64,000 nucleotides of DNA from Telmatactis stephensoni. Taxonomy: Eukaryota > Cnidaria > Anthozoa > Actiniaria > Isophelliidae. Where the stretch lies: contig JALIZF010001907.1 of NCBI GenBank assembly GCA_029948255.1, forward strand, positions 874,001 to 938,000, in the 5' to 3' direction. A program made the translations under genes and the position numbers. Positions 21,310 to 33,282 of this stretch are shown here, piece by piece. Positions within the stretch are counted from its first letter, which is position 1, and each line of letters begins with the position of its first letter. The notes beneath the pieces are model-generated. The model saw nothing but the letters and a program-made list of their open reading frames with translations. It was not told where the DNA came from and ran no database searches.

Positions 21310-21984
21310 CTCCCTCTCTTTCTTTCTTTCTGTCTTATTTTTCTTTCTTTCTTTCCTTTCATCTTTGTTTCTTTCTCTTCGTTTATTTATAGGTCATTAT
21401 ATGCATTCCAGTAAAGTTTTCGAAAGATTATAAAAATATAAGAACCCCACGAAAAACAACATTTTCCTTTGTGAAGTTTGTGTTATCTTCATTAGCTCGA
21501 AGAACTCCACTGGTTTTTTTTGCCAATTTGACTTTTTGCGTGTGACTTTGCCAGGGGTAGTTTTGCTTCGGCAAGAATTCCATTTTTGGGCGTAACTGTT
21601 TGTTTGTTTATTTGCTTGCTTTTTTGTTTGTTTCTTTGTTTGTTTATTTTTTAAGTGATAAATATAGTGATAAATATATTGCTCGAATTTATTTTAAAAA
21701 TCACAATAACTTTGCAGGATAAGTCGCGTTACACCAGTGTGTGACTTGTCACGCAATGATTTTCACAGCGAGCAAGAACTGGTGATGAGAGTCCTTCCCT
21801 CTTGTACTTGGTTTCTGCAGAGATTGAAAAGTATGTGTTGTTCATTTTATGGGCTGTTTGAAATAATGCGCTTGGGATAATTTCACAACAATACCATTTT
21901 GAAACTGATTTATCATTGCTTTCATTGTTCAAGGTATTCGCACGTCCTTTGACAAACCTCGCGTAACAAATTTTCCAGAACAAA
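19777..21984. promoter_or_regulatory. Divergent intergenic region between RasGAP-like and ESD genes
   Basis: About 2.2 kb separates the two divergent start codons. No gene is seen inside it. It holds a long TTTC-type microsatellite (21187-21370) and otherwise plain AT-rich sequence. Core promoters of both genes should lie near each end, but I see no element that I can name with confidence. Confidence 0.4.
21187..21370. repeat. (TTTC)n microsatellite
   Basis: Long CTTT tetranucleotide array with interruptions, in the RasGAP/ESD intergenic region. Confidence 0.95.
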
Positions 21985-22328
21985 ATGGCGGCAGTTACTG
22001 AAATTTCAAGTAATGTCTGCTTTGGCGGCTATCAGAAGGTCCTTCTCTCACAAAAGGTATTTTGTTTTCATAAGTCGTCTTTGCAGTGGACAATTCGGAA
22101 CGAGAAGCACTTGACAACATTTTTGACAATTTAGTTTATCATATTTTCATAGTATTAAGACTTAAGTCTTAAGTTAAGTTAATTGTTTTACTGAAATACC
22201 CACAGCTCTGAGCTCAATTGTGACATGAAATTCTCTGTGTATCTCCCACCTCAAGCAGATACAGAGAAAGTACCTGTCCTGTATTACCTGTCAGGTAAAT
22301 ATCAATATATTCATGATGCCTTGGATGT

Positions 22329-22373
<45 letters not shown>

Positions 22374-25055
22374 GTTCAATCAAGTTTCATGTTAAAAGCA
22401 CAGACGACATCCCTGTAGTATCACCAAATGTACGGTTGTAACTTGCACATTTCCACAGGTAACAATATGGGAAAGGAGATGTTTTACATAAATTTTGCAA
22501 TTTTCAGCAGAGGCATGGCAAAGCTTTCCTAATTTTTCCCCTTTAAAGAGTCGGAAAGCTGTGCTTATACATGTGCAATTTCCCACTAACATCATAAGCA
22601 AAAATTGGATTTTCAGAAGACTTGTAGGGCTCAATCCTAGAGGTTTTTGCTTACAGTGCAAAAACCCATACCATGATCCTGTTAATTAAGTCAGAGGATT
22701 TTACAGGCATGTTCCCCAAGTCTTACCTGTACTGTTTTCGCTGTTTTGAAAATTATAGCTGCATTTTTTCTGTGGCAGTCAAAAAGTGTAAGATATTATG
22801 AGTGGTACAGAGTTTCACAAAATCTTGGTCTCTAAGTCTTTTTTATGAAAAAAGCCCTCTCAGTTTCTCAAATTTTGAAAACAAAGGGAATTAGTGAAAA
22901 AGGGTCTTCAGTGGTGTGAAAAAATTATTGAGACACTGCCATCATTTTGGTCATTATTAGCCACTCCTGTTTTAGACTCCCCCCTCCCCCTCTTTCAATG
23001 TTGAGTAGGCCTGGGAGATTCCTGCTAGGTCCAAGACTTTTCCCAACCAGCAGTGTGTCAGAAGAGAGGGGTTTCAAAATATATACCCATTTCAAGACTT
23101 ACATGGTGGGAATTAAACCACATTGTGTCCATTTGAGAGGACAGTGTCTCAACAGACTATTCTGCACACTGTTGTCGGGCTTGCAAGAAAAGAAAAAATG
23201 ATCATCCAGAGTCTTGCAAAGTCTGGCCCAGGTGCTGAACCCTTCTTCACCACTTCTCTTTTTATTTGGTTTTGGAACACAGGAAGCCCAAATAGAAAAG
23301 AGGAGAGGCAAAGGAGAGTTGAGCATCTGGACTATGCAAAGTCTGGCTTTGACCATTATTGAGCTATATTCCATGTTAAAGGGAACTGAAAGAGAAAGCA
23401 TCAGATTGTCAAAACCATGCGATCGACATGGCAAAAATAAGAAATTGGTTATTTTGCCAGTAAAATTAGAGATTCTCATTTGTTCAACAGGTCTGACTTG
23501 TACGGAACAAAATTTCATGACAAAAGGTGAAGTAAGGCGATCTGCATCAGAAGAGGGCATTATGATTGTTGGACCTGACACCAGTCCACGTAAGTATATG
23601 TGCTGCACATACAGGACATATCTACTTAACAACTCCTTAGCTTGGCATACTTGCAAATATTATTACTATTCTCACCATGCTTTGCAAAATTTTATCAGCC
23701 AAAGGTGGAGAATAATAGTCAGTGATCTTGGCTGACATGTATATAATGTGTACACCTATATAGCAGTTTTTATGTAAGTGGGAAATGGGACATGCAATGG
23801 GTGATCTTACATTCTCCAAAAATGCCTCTTTTTCAGGAGGATGCAACATTGAAGGTGAAGATGATTCCTGGGACTTTGGAACTGGGGCTGGATTTTACGT
23901 GGATGCCACTGAAGAAAAATGGAAAACAAATTACAGGATGTTTTCCTATGTTACTAAAGAGGTAAATGTGAAACCCAATAGTCAAAGCACACAACAGAGA
24001 TGAAAGTTTGCTTTAGACATTGGAGACATGGTGAAAACTGATGCCAAGACAGTGGAGTAACTAAAGTAATAGTTGTCATTGTGTTTCAGCTTCCTGCTGT
24101 CATCCAAAGTAATTTTCCAGTCATTGCCGACAGACAGTCCATAATGGGACACAGGTGAAATGCTGAACATTTTTTTAATCTTTCTTTTCTTTTCTTTTCT
24201 TTTCTCTTCTCTTCTCTTCTCTTCTCTTCTCTTCTCTTCTCTTCTCTTCTCTTCTCTTCTCTTCTCTTCTCTTCTCTTCTCTTCTCTTCTCTTCTCTTCT
24301 CTTCTCTTCTCTTCTCTTCTCTTCTCTTCTCTTCTTTTCTTTTCTTTTCTTTGATGCTTATGGTAACATAGGTGACTCAGAAGAGTTGACGCAATAGTCT
24401 ATGACTAAAGTAATACTCTTGGCTCAACCGTCTTTCCATCTGGTAGATTTTGCAAGTTTTTAAACTTCTTTGGAGAACTCAGTTTATCTTATCTACCTTC
24501 TATGTTTTTGTCACAAATAAAGCAAGAAAATAATCTACCTTTCTATTTATTTTTTCAGTATGGGTGGTCATGGAGCATTGGTTTGTGTATTGAAGAATCC
24601 TGGGTTGTATAAGGTAAAGGTCTTCTGAGAGACAGACAGACAGACAGACAGACAGCTTCATCTGGAAGAATTTGGTTCAGAGAATGATTATGAGAATACT
24701 TTACAATAAATGATACTAAATAAGAGAAGTGTTAATCACAACATTTTAAATTGCAGTCTGTATCAGCCTTTGCTCCTATTTGCAATCCCATTGCATGTCC
24801 TTGGGGTCAGAAAGCATTTACAGGCTATTTGGGACCTAACCAAGATTTATGGAAGGTATTTGGTTGTTTTGAGATGTGTTTTGCTCCAATTTCCTCTACA
24901 TACTTGTCTCATCAAATTTTTGTTTCTTTCTAAAGGAATATGATTCTTGTGAGCTTATTAAGAAGTATAATGGTCCACCATTAGAGATTTTGATTGATCA
25001 GGTAATTACCAGTATAAATCTAGCTAGTCAGAATTAGATATCAATCAATCAATCG

Positions 25056-25089
<34 letters not shown>

Positions 25090-26089
25090 TACACACATAA
25101 CTCGTAGGAGCATTTGTATACTCGTTATAATGCACACATGCTAGTGAATTGATAATGGATTACAAGGGGAGGAGAAAGTCTTTAACATTTGCACCCAAAA
25201 GAAAGGGGGGTCATTAGTTAGTTAGGACAGGAGAGCATAATCAGCAGACTGAAACTCCATGTGCACCTTAATAAAAGCCTTTGGTAGCCGAAGTGACATG
25301 TTTACCCACACTCGAGCTACTTTTAGAACCTGATTTGAATGCTGTCAGTGCATGCGGAAAGCGAATGCATGGCAAAATTTAAAAAAAATTTAGTGCCTGC
25401 AAGTGACTGGTGATCAAAAAAATAGCCTAAATGTGGGCAAACACATCACATCATGTGATGCACATGTGTTGGTCTCCAGGGTATGCTTTCCCTTAAAGGG
25501 TTTCACCTGGCCACACCCAAACTGTTTTGGGGACATCTATTTTTCTGTTAAGGTAGATCTGAAATAATGTGAATTTATTCTTACAGAAATTAGCAAGTGA
25601 ACTAGTTTGAGCTGCATTAGTATATAAACATGGATTAGAGAATGAATGGAAATCTTTAACACCATAAAAGAAAGAGAGTAGTTTCAACCTTGTTCCCAGG
25701 CCCTTTTCCCCACCTCCAAGCGAAGGGAAAAGGGCCTGGGAACGAGGTTGGAGTAGTTTACATGACTGACGTTTCAAGTCTATGCTCAAACATCAGTAAA
25801 TGTAACTACTCTGTTTTATATGCTGAACAACATTACAGATTTCCATTCCTTATTGAATTCATTGATGCTAATTTTGTACTTTCTGTTGCAAAAGGGTACT
25901 GCAGATCAGTTTTATCCACACCAACTTTTGCCTGAGAATCTTGTGGAAGCAAGCAAGTCCACAAATGTCAAAGTAGCTCTTAGAATGCAAGAGGTAATGT
26001 TATTAAAACATGTATATTTCTGATAGTAATTTTCATGATACCCTGAATGTCACTAAAACTCTCATTTTAGTTCTATGGTATTCTGATTC

Positions 26090-26122
<33 letters not shown>

Positions 26123-26368
26123 GTAGGGAACTTTTTCGTTCTGTATAAACTGTGACCTAATTAAGCTTTATTATCATTTACCTTTTCTTCTTTTCATTTT
26201 ATATGTTTTAATTTATTTTAGATTATCTGTATAAATGAATGAAAATACATATATATAAGTTACTTATGCTTTTATTTGTTGCTGTAGGACTATGATCATA
26301 GTTATTACTTTATTTCTACCTTCATGGAAGACCATGTCAGACATCATGCCAAGTTCTTGAAAGCTTGA
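21985..26368 (+). CDS. ESD: S-formylglutathione hydrolase / esterase D, ten exons
   Basis: Cytosolic serine hydrolase that cleaves S-formylglutathione to glutathione and formate, the last step of glutathione-dependent formaldehyde detoxification. Exons: 21985-22056, 22213-22294, 23491-23589, 23837-23961, 24090-24154, 24559-24613, 24757-24855, 24936-25001, 25895-25993, 26288-26368, giving 280 residues against about 282 in human. Landmarks in order: [58 protein letters not shown], the nucleophile elbow GHSMGGHGA (Ser148), [14 protein letters not shown] with Asp225, and DYDHSYYF with His258, so the triad is intact. All junctions are in phase, but exon 2 is uncertain. The stronger acceptor, at 22206, would give the family-like SELNC but is out of phase with exon 1, so 22213 is used. 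The ATG has no competing upstream in-frame start and matches the family length. The gene is divergent from the RasGAP-like gene. Confidence 0.95.
22327..22372. repeat. (GAT)n microsatellite
   Basis: About 14 GAT triplets in ESD intron 2. Confidence 0.95.
22929..23175. mobile_element. MITE family B, copy 2
   Basis: TTGAGACACTGCC at the left and GACAGTGTCTCAA at the right enclose TTTCAATGTTGAGTAGGCC, GGGAGATTCCTGCTAGGTCC and TCAAGACTTACATGGTGGG. These match 3585-3815 in order. It lies in ESD intron 2. Confidence 0.75.
24174..24353. repeat. (CTTCT)n / (CTTTT)n pentanucleotide microsatellite
   Basis: A central CTTCT array flanked on both sides by CTTTT units, in ESD intron 5. Confidence 0.95.
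24631..24653. repeat. (GACA)n microsatellite
   Basis: About five to six GACA units in ESD intron 6. Confidence 0.9.
25042..25087. repeat. (AATC)n microsatellite
   Basis: Tandem TCAA tetranucleotides with a single variant, in ESD intron 8. Confidence 0.9.
25685..25750. mobile_element. 66-bp perfect hairpin
   Basis: CAACCTTGTTCCCAGGCCCT pairs with AGGGCCTGGGAACGAGGTTG around a short CACCTCCAAG loop. It looks like a tiny palindromic element in ESD intron 8. Confidence 0.7.
26092..26122. repeat. (TTG)n microsatellite
   Basis: About ten TTG triplets in ESD intron 9. Confidence 0.9.
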
Positions 26369-26527
26369 AGACACTTGCAGAACATTAATGACTGCCAGAA
26401 AACAAACTAAGCTAGAAAACTGGCCTGTCATCTTCATGCTGTAGCGGCAGAAACACAAGAATGATTGTGGTAGAAAAAATTGATTGATGAAAAGAAAAAT
26501 CAGTAAAAATGTATTTTTAAAGTGTCT

Positions 26528-26985
26528 TAATTACCCATATTTTTTTATGTTCAAACTCAGTTCTTGTTATTGGCAATCATAGTGAAGATGTTTTTATCCT
26601 GTTTTTCCTAGACCCATATTTTCTGAGTTATAAGGGTTTCAAATATCAAAATGCAAATTTGATGACGTAAAAGGAGTCATCATTTATTATACAAAAACAA
26701 GATAATTTAAGATGCTTGAATTTTTCCATTTGTAAATTATTTCCATAGGTAAAACCTGTTGTTTAGTGAAAACTCCAGCTATCAATCTGAAGGCCTCTTT
26801 TTGTAAAAGCCATAAGAAGTTGGGCAGTGTTGACTCCTTTTACGTCATCACATTTGCATTTTGAAATTTGATACCTTTATATTTCAGAAAATATGAGTCT
26901 AGGAAAAACGGGATAAAAGATCTTCACTACCTCTCCAACAAGAACTGAGTTTGAAAATAAAAGAATATGGGTGATAGGGGCTTTA
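26528..26985. mobile_element. Palindromic MITE downstream of ESD
   Basis: TACCCATATT...CAAACTCAGTTCTTGTT at the left pairs with AACAAGAACTGAGTTTG...AATATGGGTGATA at the right. Inner GATGACGTAAAAGGAGTCA pairs with TGACTCCTTTTACGTCATC. The right arm supplies an AATAAA hexamer (near 26958), about 590 bases after the ESD stop. Confidence 0.75.
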
Positions 26986-28559
26986 AGTAAAAAAAAGAAC
27001 ATTAATAAAACTAGTGTTATTTTTTAGTATTTGTCATCAGTTATTTTACAAAAGAAAATATAGAGGACATCTTTTTTCAAGTCAGGGCCCGTTCACATGA
27101 AGGCGAGTTGTCCCTGGTAGCAGGGTCAACACTTTTGTTTTGTGTCCAACAGGGTACCTTCGTATTGATCTGAGCATAGTTGATCAACTATGGTCTGAGT
27201 TCGTTCACGTCTCTAGTAATTTAATACTCTGTCATTCAAAATATGGTAAATTCGAACGATCCAACTCGTCCGAGCATTCGGTTCTTTTTACAACACTTGA
27301 AACTAATTAATCTCGCAATCTGATTGGTTGATTAGAGTGTGTAAACACACTGCTGACGCGTTTCGTCGCGCGCGCTCATTCTATTACCCCGTTTAATAAG
27401 AATTTTTAAACTTTTATCTCAAATAATTGTTGTAAAAAACAAATTGAAGATGGTTTTGAGTTGTCTGTCCTCTTATTGACACGCTCTTGACGTCATAAAA
27501 TGTTCAAAACTCAAGTGGAATCACACGCGCATTTGTAACCAGAATATGCATTATTAGTTTTGATGCTAGATATTTTTTGTGGACGGCAGAACTAAGAAAA
27601 CTGATTTTGATGCTGTTTAAGAAAACTCAAATTTGCCCTAAATTTCCTTTTTTCTTCAATAATTTTCTTTTTCTGCACTAAATTTCTTTGAAACTGCATT
27701 GCTCTTGGCCAATCAGCATCGAGAATTTTTTCATGTCTATTAATATTATTGGTTAAAAGTTACCTTTAAGGCGGTGTTACACGAGACGATTTTTAACGAC
27801 GATTTTCAGCGCAACGGCGTTGCGTTAAAAATCTTTCTCGTGTAACATGACACTTGGATCGATTATCCTTGCAATTTTCGCTTCGGTACGCGTTGCGAGT
27901 TTTTGAATCCAAGTCAAAAACTCGTAACACAAAATATTGCAAGTTGTTGCAACGTTGCGTGGAAAATCGTCGTTAAAAATCGTCTCGTGCATGTAACACC
28001 GCCTTTAAGTTTCAATGTCCTATCATCTTGATGCGGCTGCCAAGAAACACAAGATTTTAGAAAAAAAAGATTGACTAAGAAAAATAAGTAAAAGTGCAAT
28101 GAAAAGTGGTGGTTTTCATCAATAATCTGAGCAAAAAAACTTTAGAGGGTGTAGGATGTATATTAGTGCGCTTTTGAATAATTTGGTGTGCAGTTCACTT
28201 GAACATCTCTTGAACAACTGTAAAGATCAAGTTATGGTGTCTCTTGTAAAGATTTAATCAACTGATATCCGGGGATTTGTTTTGGTATGATGATGTCACT
28301 TCCGGCGAAAATAGATTTTGGCGCCTTTTTACGAGCACGCGCGCGCGCGCGCAGGCATGTTCACATTCTCACGGACGGATATTTGCTAAAAAAATTCATT
28401 CATATTTCTCGGGAAATATGGAGAGTTTGTGCCGTAAAAATCCCTCCTTTTAGCACTGAATATACCCTTTATTATTCTTTAACTCAATGCAACCTATGTT
28501 TCGTTTTATAATGTAGCGAGTTTTTCAATTCTTTGTAAATACCGTGACACTCTACAGAT
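26986..28559. other. Intergenic stretch between ESD and the 887-aa gene
   Basis: No gene is seen. Apart from the GGCGGTG element it holds a short (CG)n run near 28339-28352 and unremarkable AT-rich sequence. Confidence 0.5.
27770..28003. mobile_element. MITE with GGCGGTGTTAC ends, TTTAA flanks
   Basis: GGCGGTGTTACACGAGACGA at the left and its near complement at the right; the arms include TTTTTAACGACGATTTT. TTTAA abuts both ends (27765-27769 and 28004-28008). Confidence 0.85.
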
Positions 28560-28643
28560 AACGTAGACATTTGTGCACGCAAGGAAGCTTGATCGAGGTG
28601 ACTACTTCAACTTTGTGGACTTGACTGCATGAGACAGGTTTCT
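28560..28643 (+). other. Possible 5' untranslated exon of the 887-aa gene
   Basis: The coding first exon starts after an acceptor-like TTTCAG at about 29114-29119, ten bases before the ATG, so an upstream noncoding exon is expected. The stretch ending at a donor-like TCTG|GTAGGT near 28643 is the nearest candidate. This is inference from splice-site look only. Confidence 0.25.
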
Positions 28644-29128
28644 GGTAGGTTTTATGAAACTTTAATAGGCCTAAAGAACATAATGATATAAAATAAAAAC
28701 TAAAAAATTATAAAAATTCTAACAAACTTCAGCAGCATTAAATATTCAAAAGTCTTCCATTAAGTCTTATATTATGGAGTCACTGTTATTATTATGAAAA
28801 GACACTCTAGAGCCTCTGTTAACGCTTGTGTGGACCGATCTTAGCCATTTCAAAGAACAAACGAGTTATCATCCAATTTCATTGCCACTGCGCACAGGTG
28901 ACAACGTGATTTGCAACCACGTTTCGGCGAACTTTCCTTTCAAAGTCAAAAATTTTATGTTTCGTGAATGATGGTTTGTGAAATATGTAACTTGCGTTAC
29001 TATTCATAGTACATCTATTTCGGACAATACTCAAGAGGTCTGCAAAAACACGAATACAAAAGTGGGAAATACATCCTATAATTCCAGGCAATTGTAACAT
29101 CCATTTATTTATGTTTCAGGTAAACAAG

Positions 29129-32100
29129 ATGAAATCATTTGCTCAAAATTACGTACCTCGTATACCATCCAGTTGGATTGGTTAGTAGGACTTGTGCAGT
29201 ATGATAAAATAGTATTTCTAAATTTTATGTTAGCTGTTATCTCAATGTAGCTAAGTGGTTTTGTGTGATGTGATTTGGGCCAAAAATAGTGTGAAATCTG
29301 TGAATAAATCCATGCATGATTATCAATCTTATAAAAAAAAGTATCAGTATGGTTGCTTCAGTATTTATGGTGTGATGCCTGATTTCACCAAAATTTCCTG
29401 AGTGATGCTACTCCATTGTCTTTTAATGGCATTTACCATTTTACTGCAATAAACTATAATGGCTTTAAAAATGTTGGATTTGCACCAGATTACACAAAGG
29501 ACTGGTGACGAGTTTCATGAAACTGAGGCCACATAGGCTTCTAAAATCATTATGGCATCAATTTCTGTAAAGAGAAAAGAAATGTAGAGTACAAACAAAT
29601 ATATCCATGAAATACAAATGACTAAAATATTACAAATATGGAAAACCATAGAAGTTGCATAAAATTGCACAATTTAGTATTACAAATATTTCACAGGTAT
29701 ACTGTTTGCACTCTATCATCATTGACAACTACACAAGTGTCGCCATTCCTCACTCCCATGAAAATGGTCACCAATTTTTATTGGTAATCTATTGCAAGTC
29801 TGCCATTTTTGAAAATTGTCCATATTTCTGAGATAATTTCTCATCCTGTCAGGTAGTACTAAATACTGATTGAAAAATTTCAGCTAGTTGGCCAGTTTTT
29901 CTTCAAGCATCCCCCCCAAAAAAAACTGATGTATCTGACCTTCATTTTTCACCACCCCCAAAACTGCAGACCACACGCAATGTGGGCTAGATCTGATATA
30001 ATTGAATTTTATTTAAGGATTGTCCGAAAATGAAAGAAAATTGCTTGATTTGTATGGTGGTGTTGCATATGACCATGAGACTCTGCCCAAGATAGTTGCT
30101 GTGCATTCTCTTTATTTGGACCCAATCAACCCTCCACAAGCACTTTCTTTGAGACACATCTTACCCAAGGCCCAGGTTAGTCATGTAGTATTCTTAATAT
30201 GTTTCAATTATTTTATTGATATCATCAGTGGTTCAGCTTTGTTTAGAAATAATAGATCACAGCATCCAGCTGACAATATCCCTGGGGGACAGGGACGGGG
30301 GTGCAGGACAATAATTATCATTAAGCTTTGTAAGTATTTTATGATAAGTAGAAACACCAGCTGCCAGCTGGCACATTGCAACAAAAGTGAGCAATGTACA
30401 TATGGTGAAATTCTTTGTAATTCCCTTTTTCCTCAGCAAAGCCTTCCTCAAGAGACTACACCTAACACTCCACAAGAAAAGGAATTGTGTAAGATTCAGG
30501 GAAATACTGTCTCATTAAGATCAGGGAAACCATTTTTCAAGTCACTGAATGAATGGCATTTTAACTGTGGTCAATCTTATTGCTCACAAACTATAGGGAG
30601 TACAGTACCATGTGCAAATACAGCAAGTACAATGCAATACAGCACAGTACCATCTATATATAATAGCACAAACTTTGTAAAATATACAGTACAGCCACAA
30701 ACAACCTCAGTTAGCGACTGTGTGGAACGCTGTCCAGATGACAGACATATTGATACTTTAAATGCAAGAGAAGAACCTGCAGAAGAAATTGTACCTAAAG
30801 ATTTTGAGATTGATCAAGCCGAAAATAATGATGATTCCTCTGATCAAACATCGTCAGATAAGGATTCACCAAATGCTGAAATAACTGCCAAAACAAATTT
30901 CGTTGAAGGAGAATCACCATCAATTCATTTGAAGCAAGATTGGACAGAAAACCTTGCCAAGAATGCCGTTAATGATTCCAAAGCTGATGAAACCGCCGAT
31001 TGTGCTGTTTCTACTGGGCCGAAAGTTACTGAGAGACCTGCAATTATAAGCAAGGAAACATCAAAGCTGACAGAAACCAACGCGGAATCACAAGGTCAAT
31101 GTCAAATTAGCCAAACTGAGGTTGAGAATACTGCTTCTCGTGATAAGAGTTCAATGCAAAAATCGAGAGAAGGAGAAACAACGCTTTTGGAGAAGTTATC
31201 CAACCAAACTAATTCAGGGTATAGTGTAAGTTCAGCGTTAACAATGTTAGCGAAGAGTGGAGGAATAGAGAAAGAATATAGGAGGGAAGATCCAACTTTA
31301 AGTGATCGCACTATCTCAACCGATAACTTTCTAAAAAGTTTTGCCCTCGTGGAGAAACTTAAGAGGCAAAATATTGTAAAACTTAGAATTACTCCCGAGC
31401 CAAAGGAGAGCCAAGCGAAAAAACGACCTTCACAAATGAGATGTGAGAGTAAATTAAAGTATGGAAAAGTGTCGAGTGGAAAGACGAGGCAAGAAACGGC
31501 CACAACTGATCAAGACGAAACCATTTCTGTATACCAACATTCATCGAAAGAAACTGCGAATCCTGAAAAAGTAAGAAGTACGAAAGATGAAAATAGTATA
31601 AGTTTAGAATCAGCGAAAACGAAGGTCAAGGTAGAACCATTGGATGGCCCGGGGTGTGTACACATTCTGCAAGACTTTGTACGGCGATTTGGTACAGCAG
31701 AAGAGGGAAACCAAGGCGATTGTAGGACAGCAGAATTAGCGAAAAACGAAACTGGAAGCAACAGAGGACTTGAAACATCCTATGTTCCTTATACACATAT
31801 GGAAAAGAATGTAGACGCATTTGAAAAGGATGTAGACGATGTATCAGAAGTAACACCACTTTGCAACTTAAAAAGACAACACAACTCAATAGCACTATCT
31901 GATGAACCTTCCTGGAAGAATTCCACTTTCAAAATTGAGTCTTCAGATGTTTCCTATACGCTTATGGATAGCCAACCAACCAGTTCTTCTACGAGCTCTT
32001 TTCGTGGAACAAATTGTTTAAACACGTCTTTGAAGCCATCCGAAGAAATGGTTCCTATGGTTACAACATCAGATTCTTTTCATTTTTGTCCTGAGAATAA

Positions 32101-33251
32101 AAAAAGCGTAAATAAATGTAAAAACTCGAGTACTGATAACAAGAAAACAATGCAGAACAGCCTTCATCAAAAAACTATTCGTGGAGAAAGTAACGTTTCA
32201 GGACATTTATGTGGAAATTCTCCATCTGAGCCTTCTAGATTAAAGCGTAATTTGGAAACGAAAGAAGCACATTCGGGTTTTCAAACAAAGCGTCCAAGAA
32301 AGTCTCTCCCAAGAAAACTCAAACTGGACCGATCGATGGATTTGTTCATGTTTGGACCGATAGATGATAGCTATCATGACGGCCACGAAGATGTGTCTGG
32401 AGAAAACGGATGCTCTCTAAATGACAGCCTGATGGATGATTCGTTCAATTATTCGTCAGGTAAACGGTTTTGTCAGTTACACAATTTTTCATCGTTAGTA
32501 CAATTTTTCATCATAGTACATTAACTGAAAGGAAAACAAGTACTAAACAACCGGAAAAATAGTTCATTGTCTTTAAGAAGGGTTCCCTGTGAAAATGACC
32601 TAAGTGACTATTTGATGGATGTCCTGAGACATTGATTTTTTAGCATAGGAAAATTAATTCATATCATTTTATTCCATTGGAAAAAATCATCAAAAAAGTC
32701 ACTTAGGTCATTTTCACAGTGAACCCTTCATTTGCAGTTGCTATTGATGGTTAATATATGGAGTCACTATAAACAGATAAAGTCTGGTTTTTAATGAGAC
32801 ACAAACATAAGCCCAAGTACAAGGCTAAAAATGTTCCATTTTCTTGTGCTTACATTCATGTTATTCAGTGAAAAGGGGTTTTGTTTGGTATGCGCTCGTG
32901 CTTGCGTCGCTAGTAAAAACCAGGCTTTTTTGGCAGTGGGAAAAGAGGAAATATTGAATATGAAGGATATGACCAAGAGACCATAATACTGAGAGAGCGA
33001 AACTCAGTATTGATGTCTGTGTGATGTTCGTGGCGACTAAGGCTATTTTTAGTAACTTCGCCATCGCGCGCGCAAGGCTTAAACAATAGAATTGATCTAC
33101 CGAAAGCAAATTTTATTGTTTGAGAACCTTGCGCGCGCGATGGCGAAATTACTAAAAATAGCCTTAGTCGTCACGAACATCGCACAGACATCAATACTGA
33201 GTTTTGCTCTCTTAGTATTATGGTCTCTTGATATGACGGTATTTGTATGCA

Positions 33252-33282
<31 letters not shown>

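Noticed and set aside
21167..21433. Phe/Leu/Ser-rich open frames
   Set aside because: These are readings of the TTTC microsatellite. The same applies to similar frames at 24160-24354 and 35999-36385.
23099..23735. Overlapping open frames of 170-185 codons on both strands
   Set aside because: They run across MITE family B and the real ESD exon 3 with no conserved segment of their own; the plus frame contains part of exon 3.
31102..31503. Antisense open frame of 133 codons
   Set aside because: It is a shadow of the large exon of the 887-aa gene; other antisense frames at 31510-31895 are the same.
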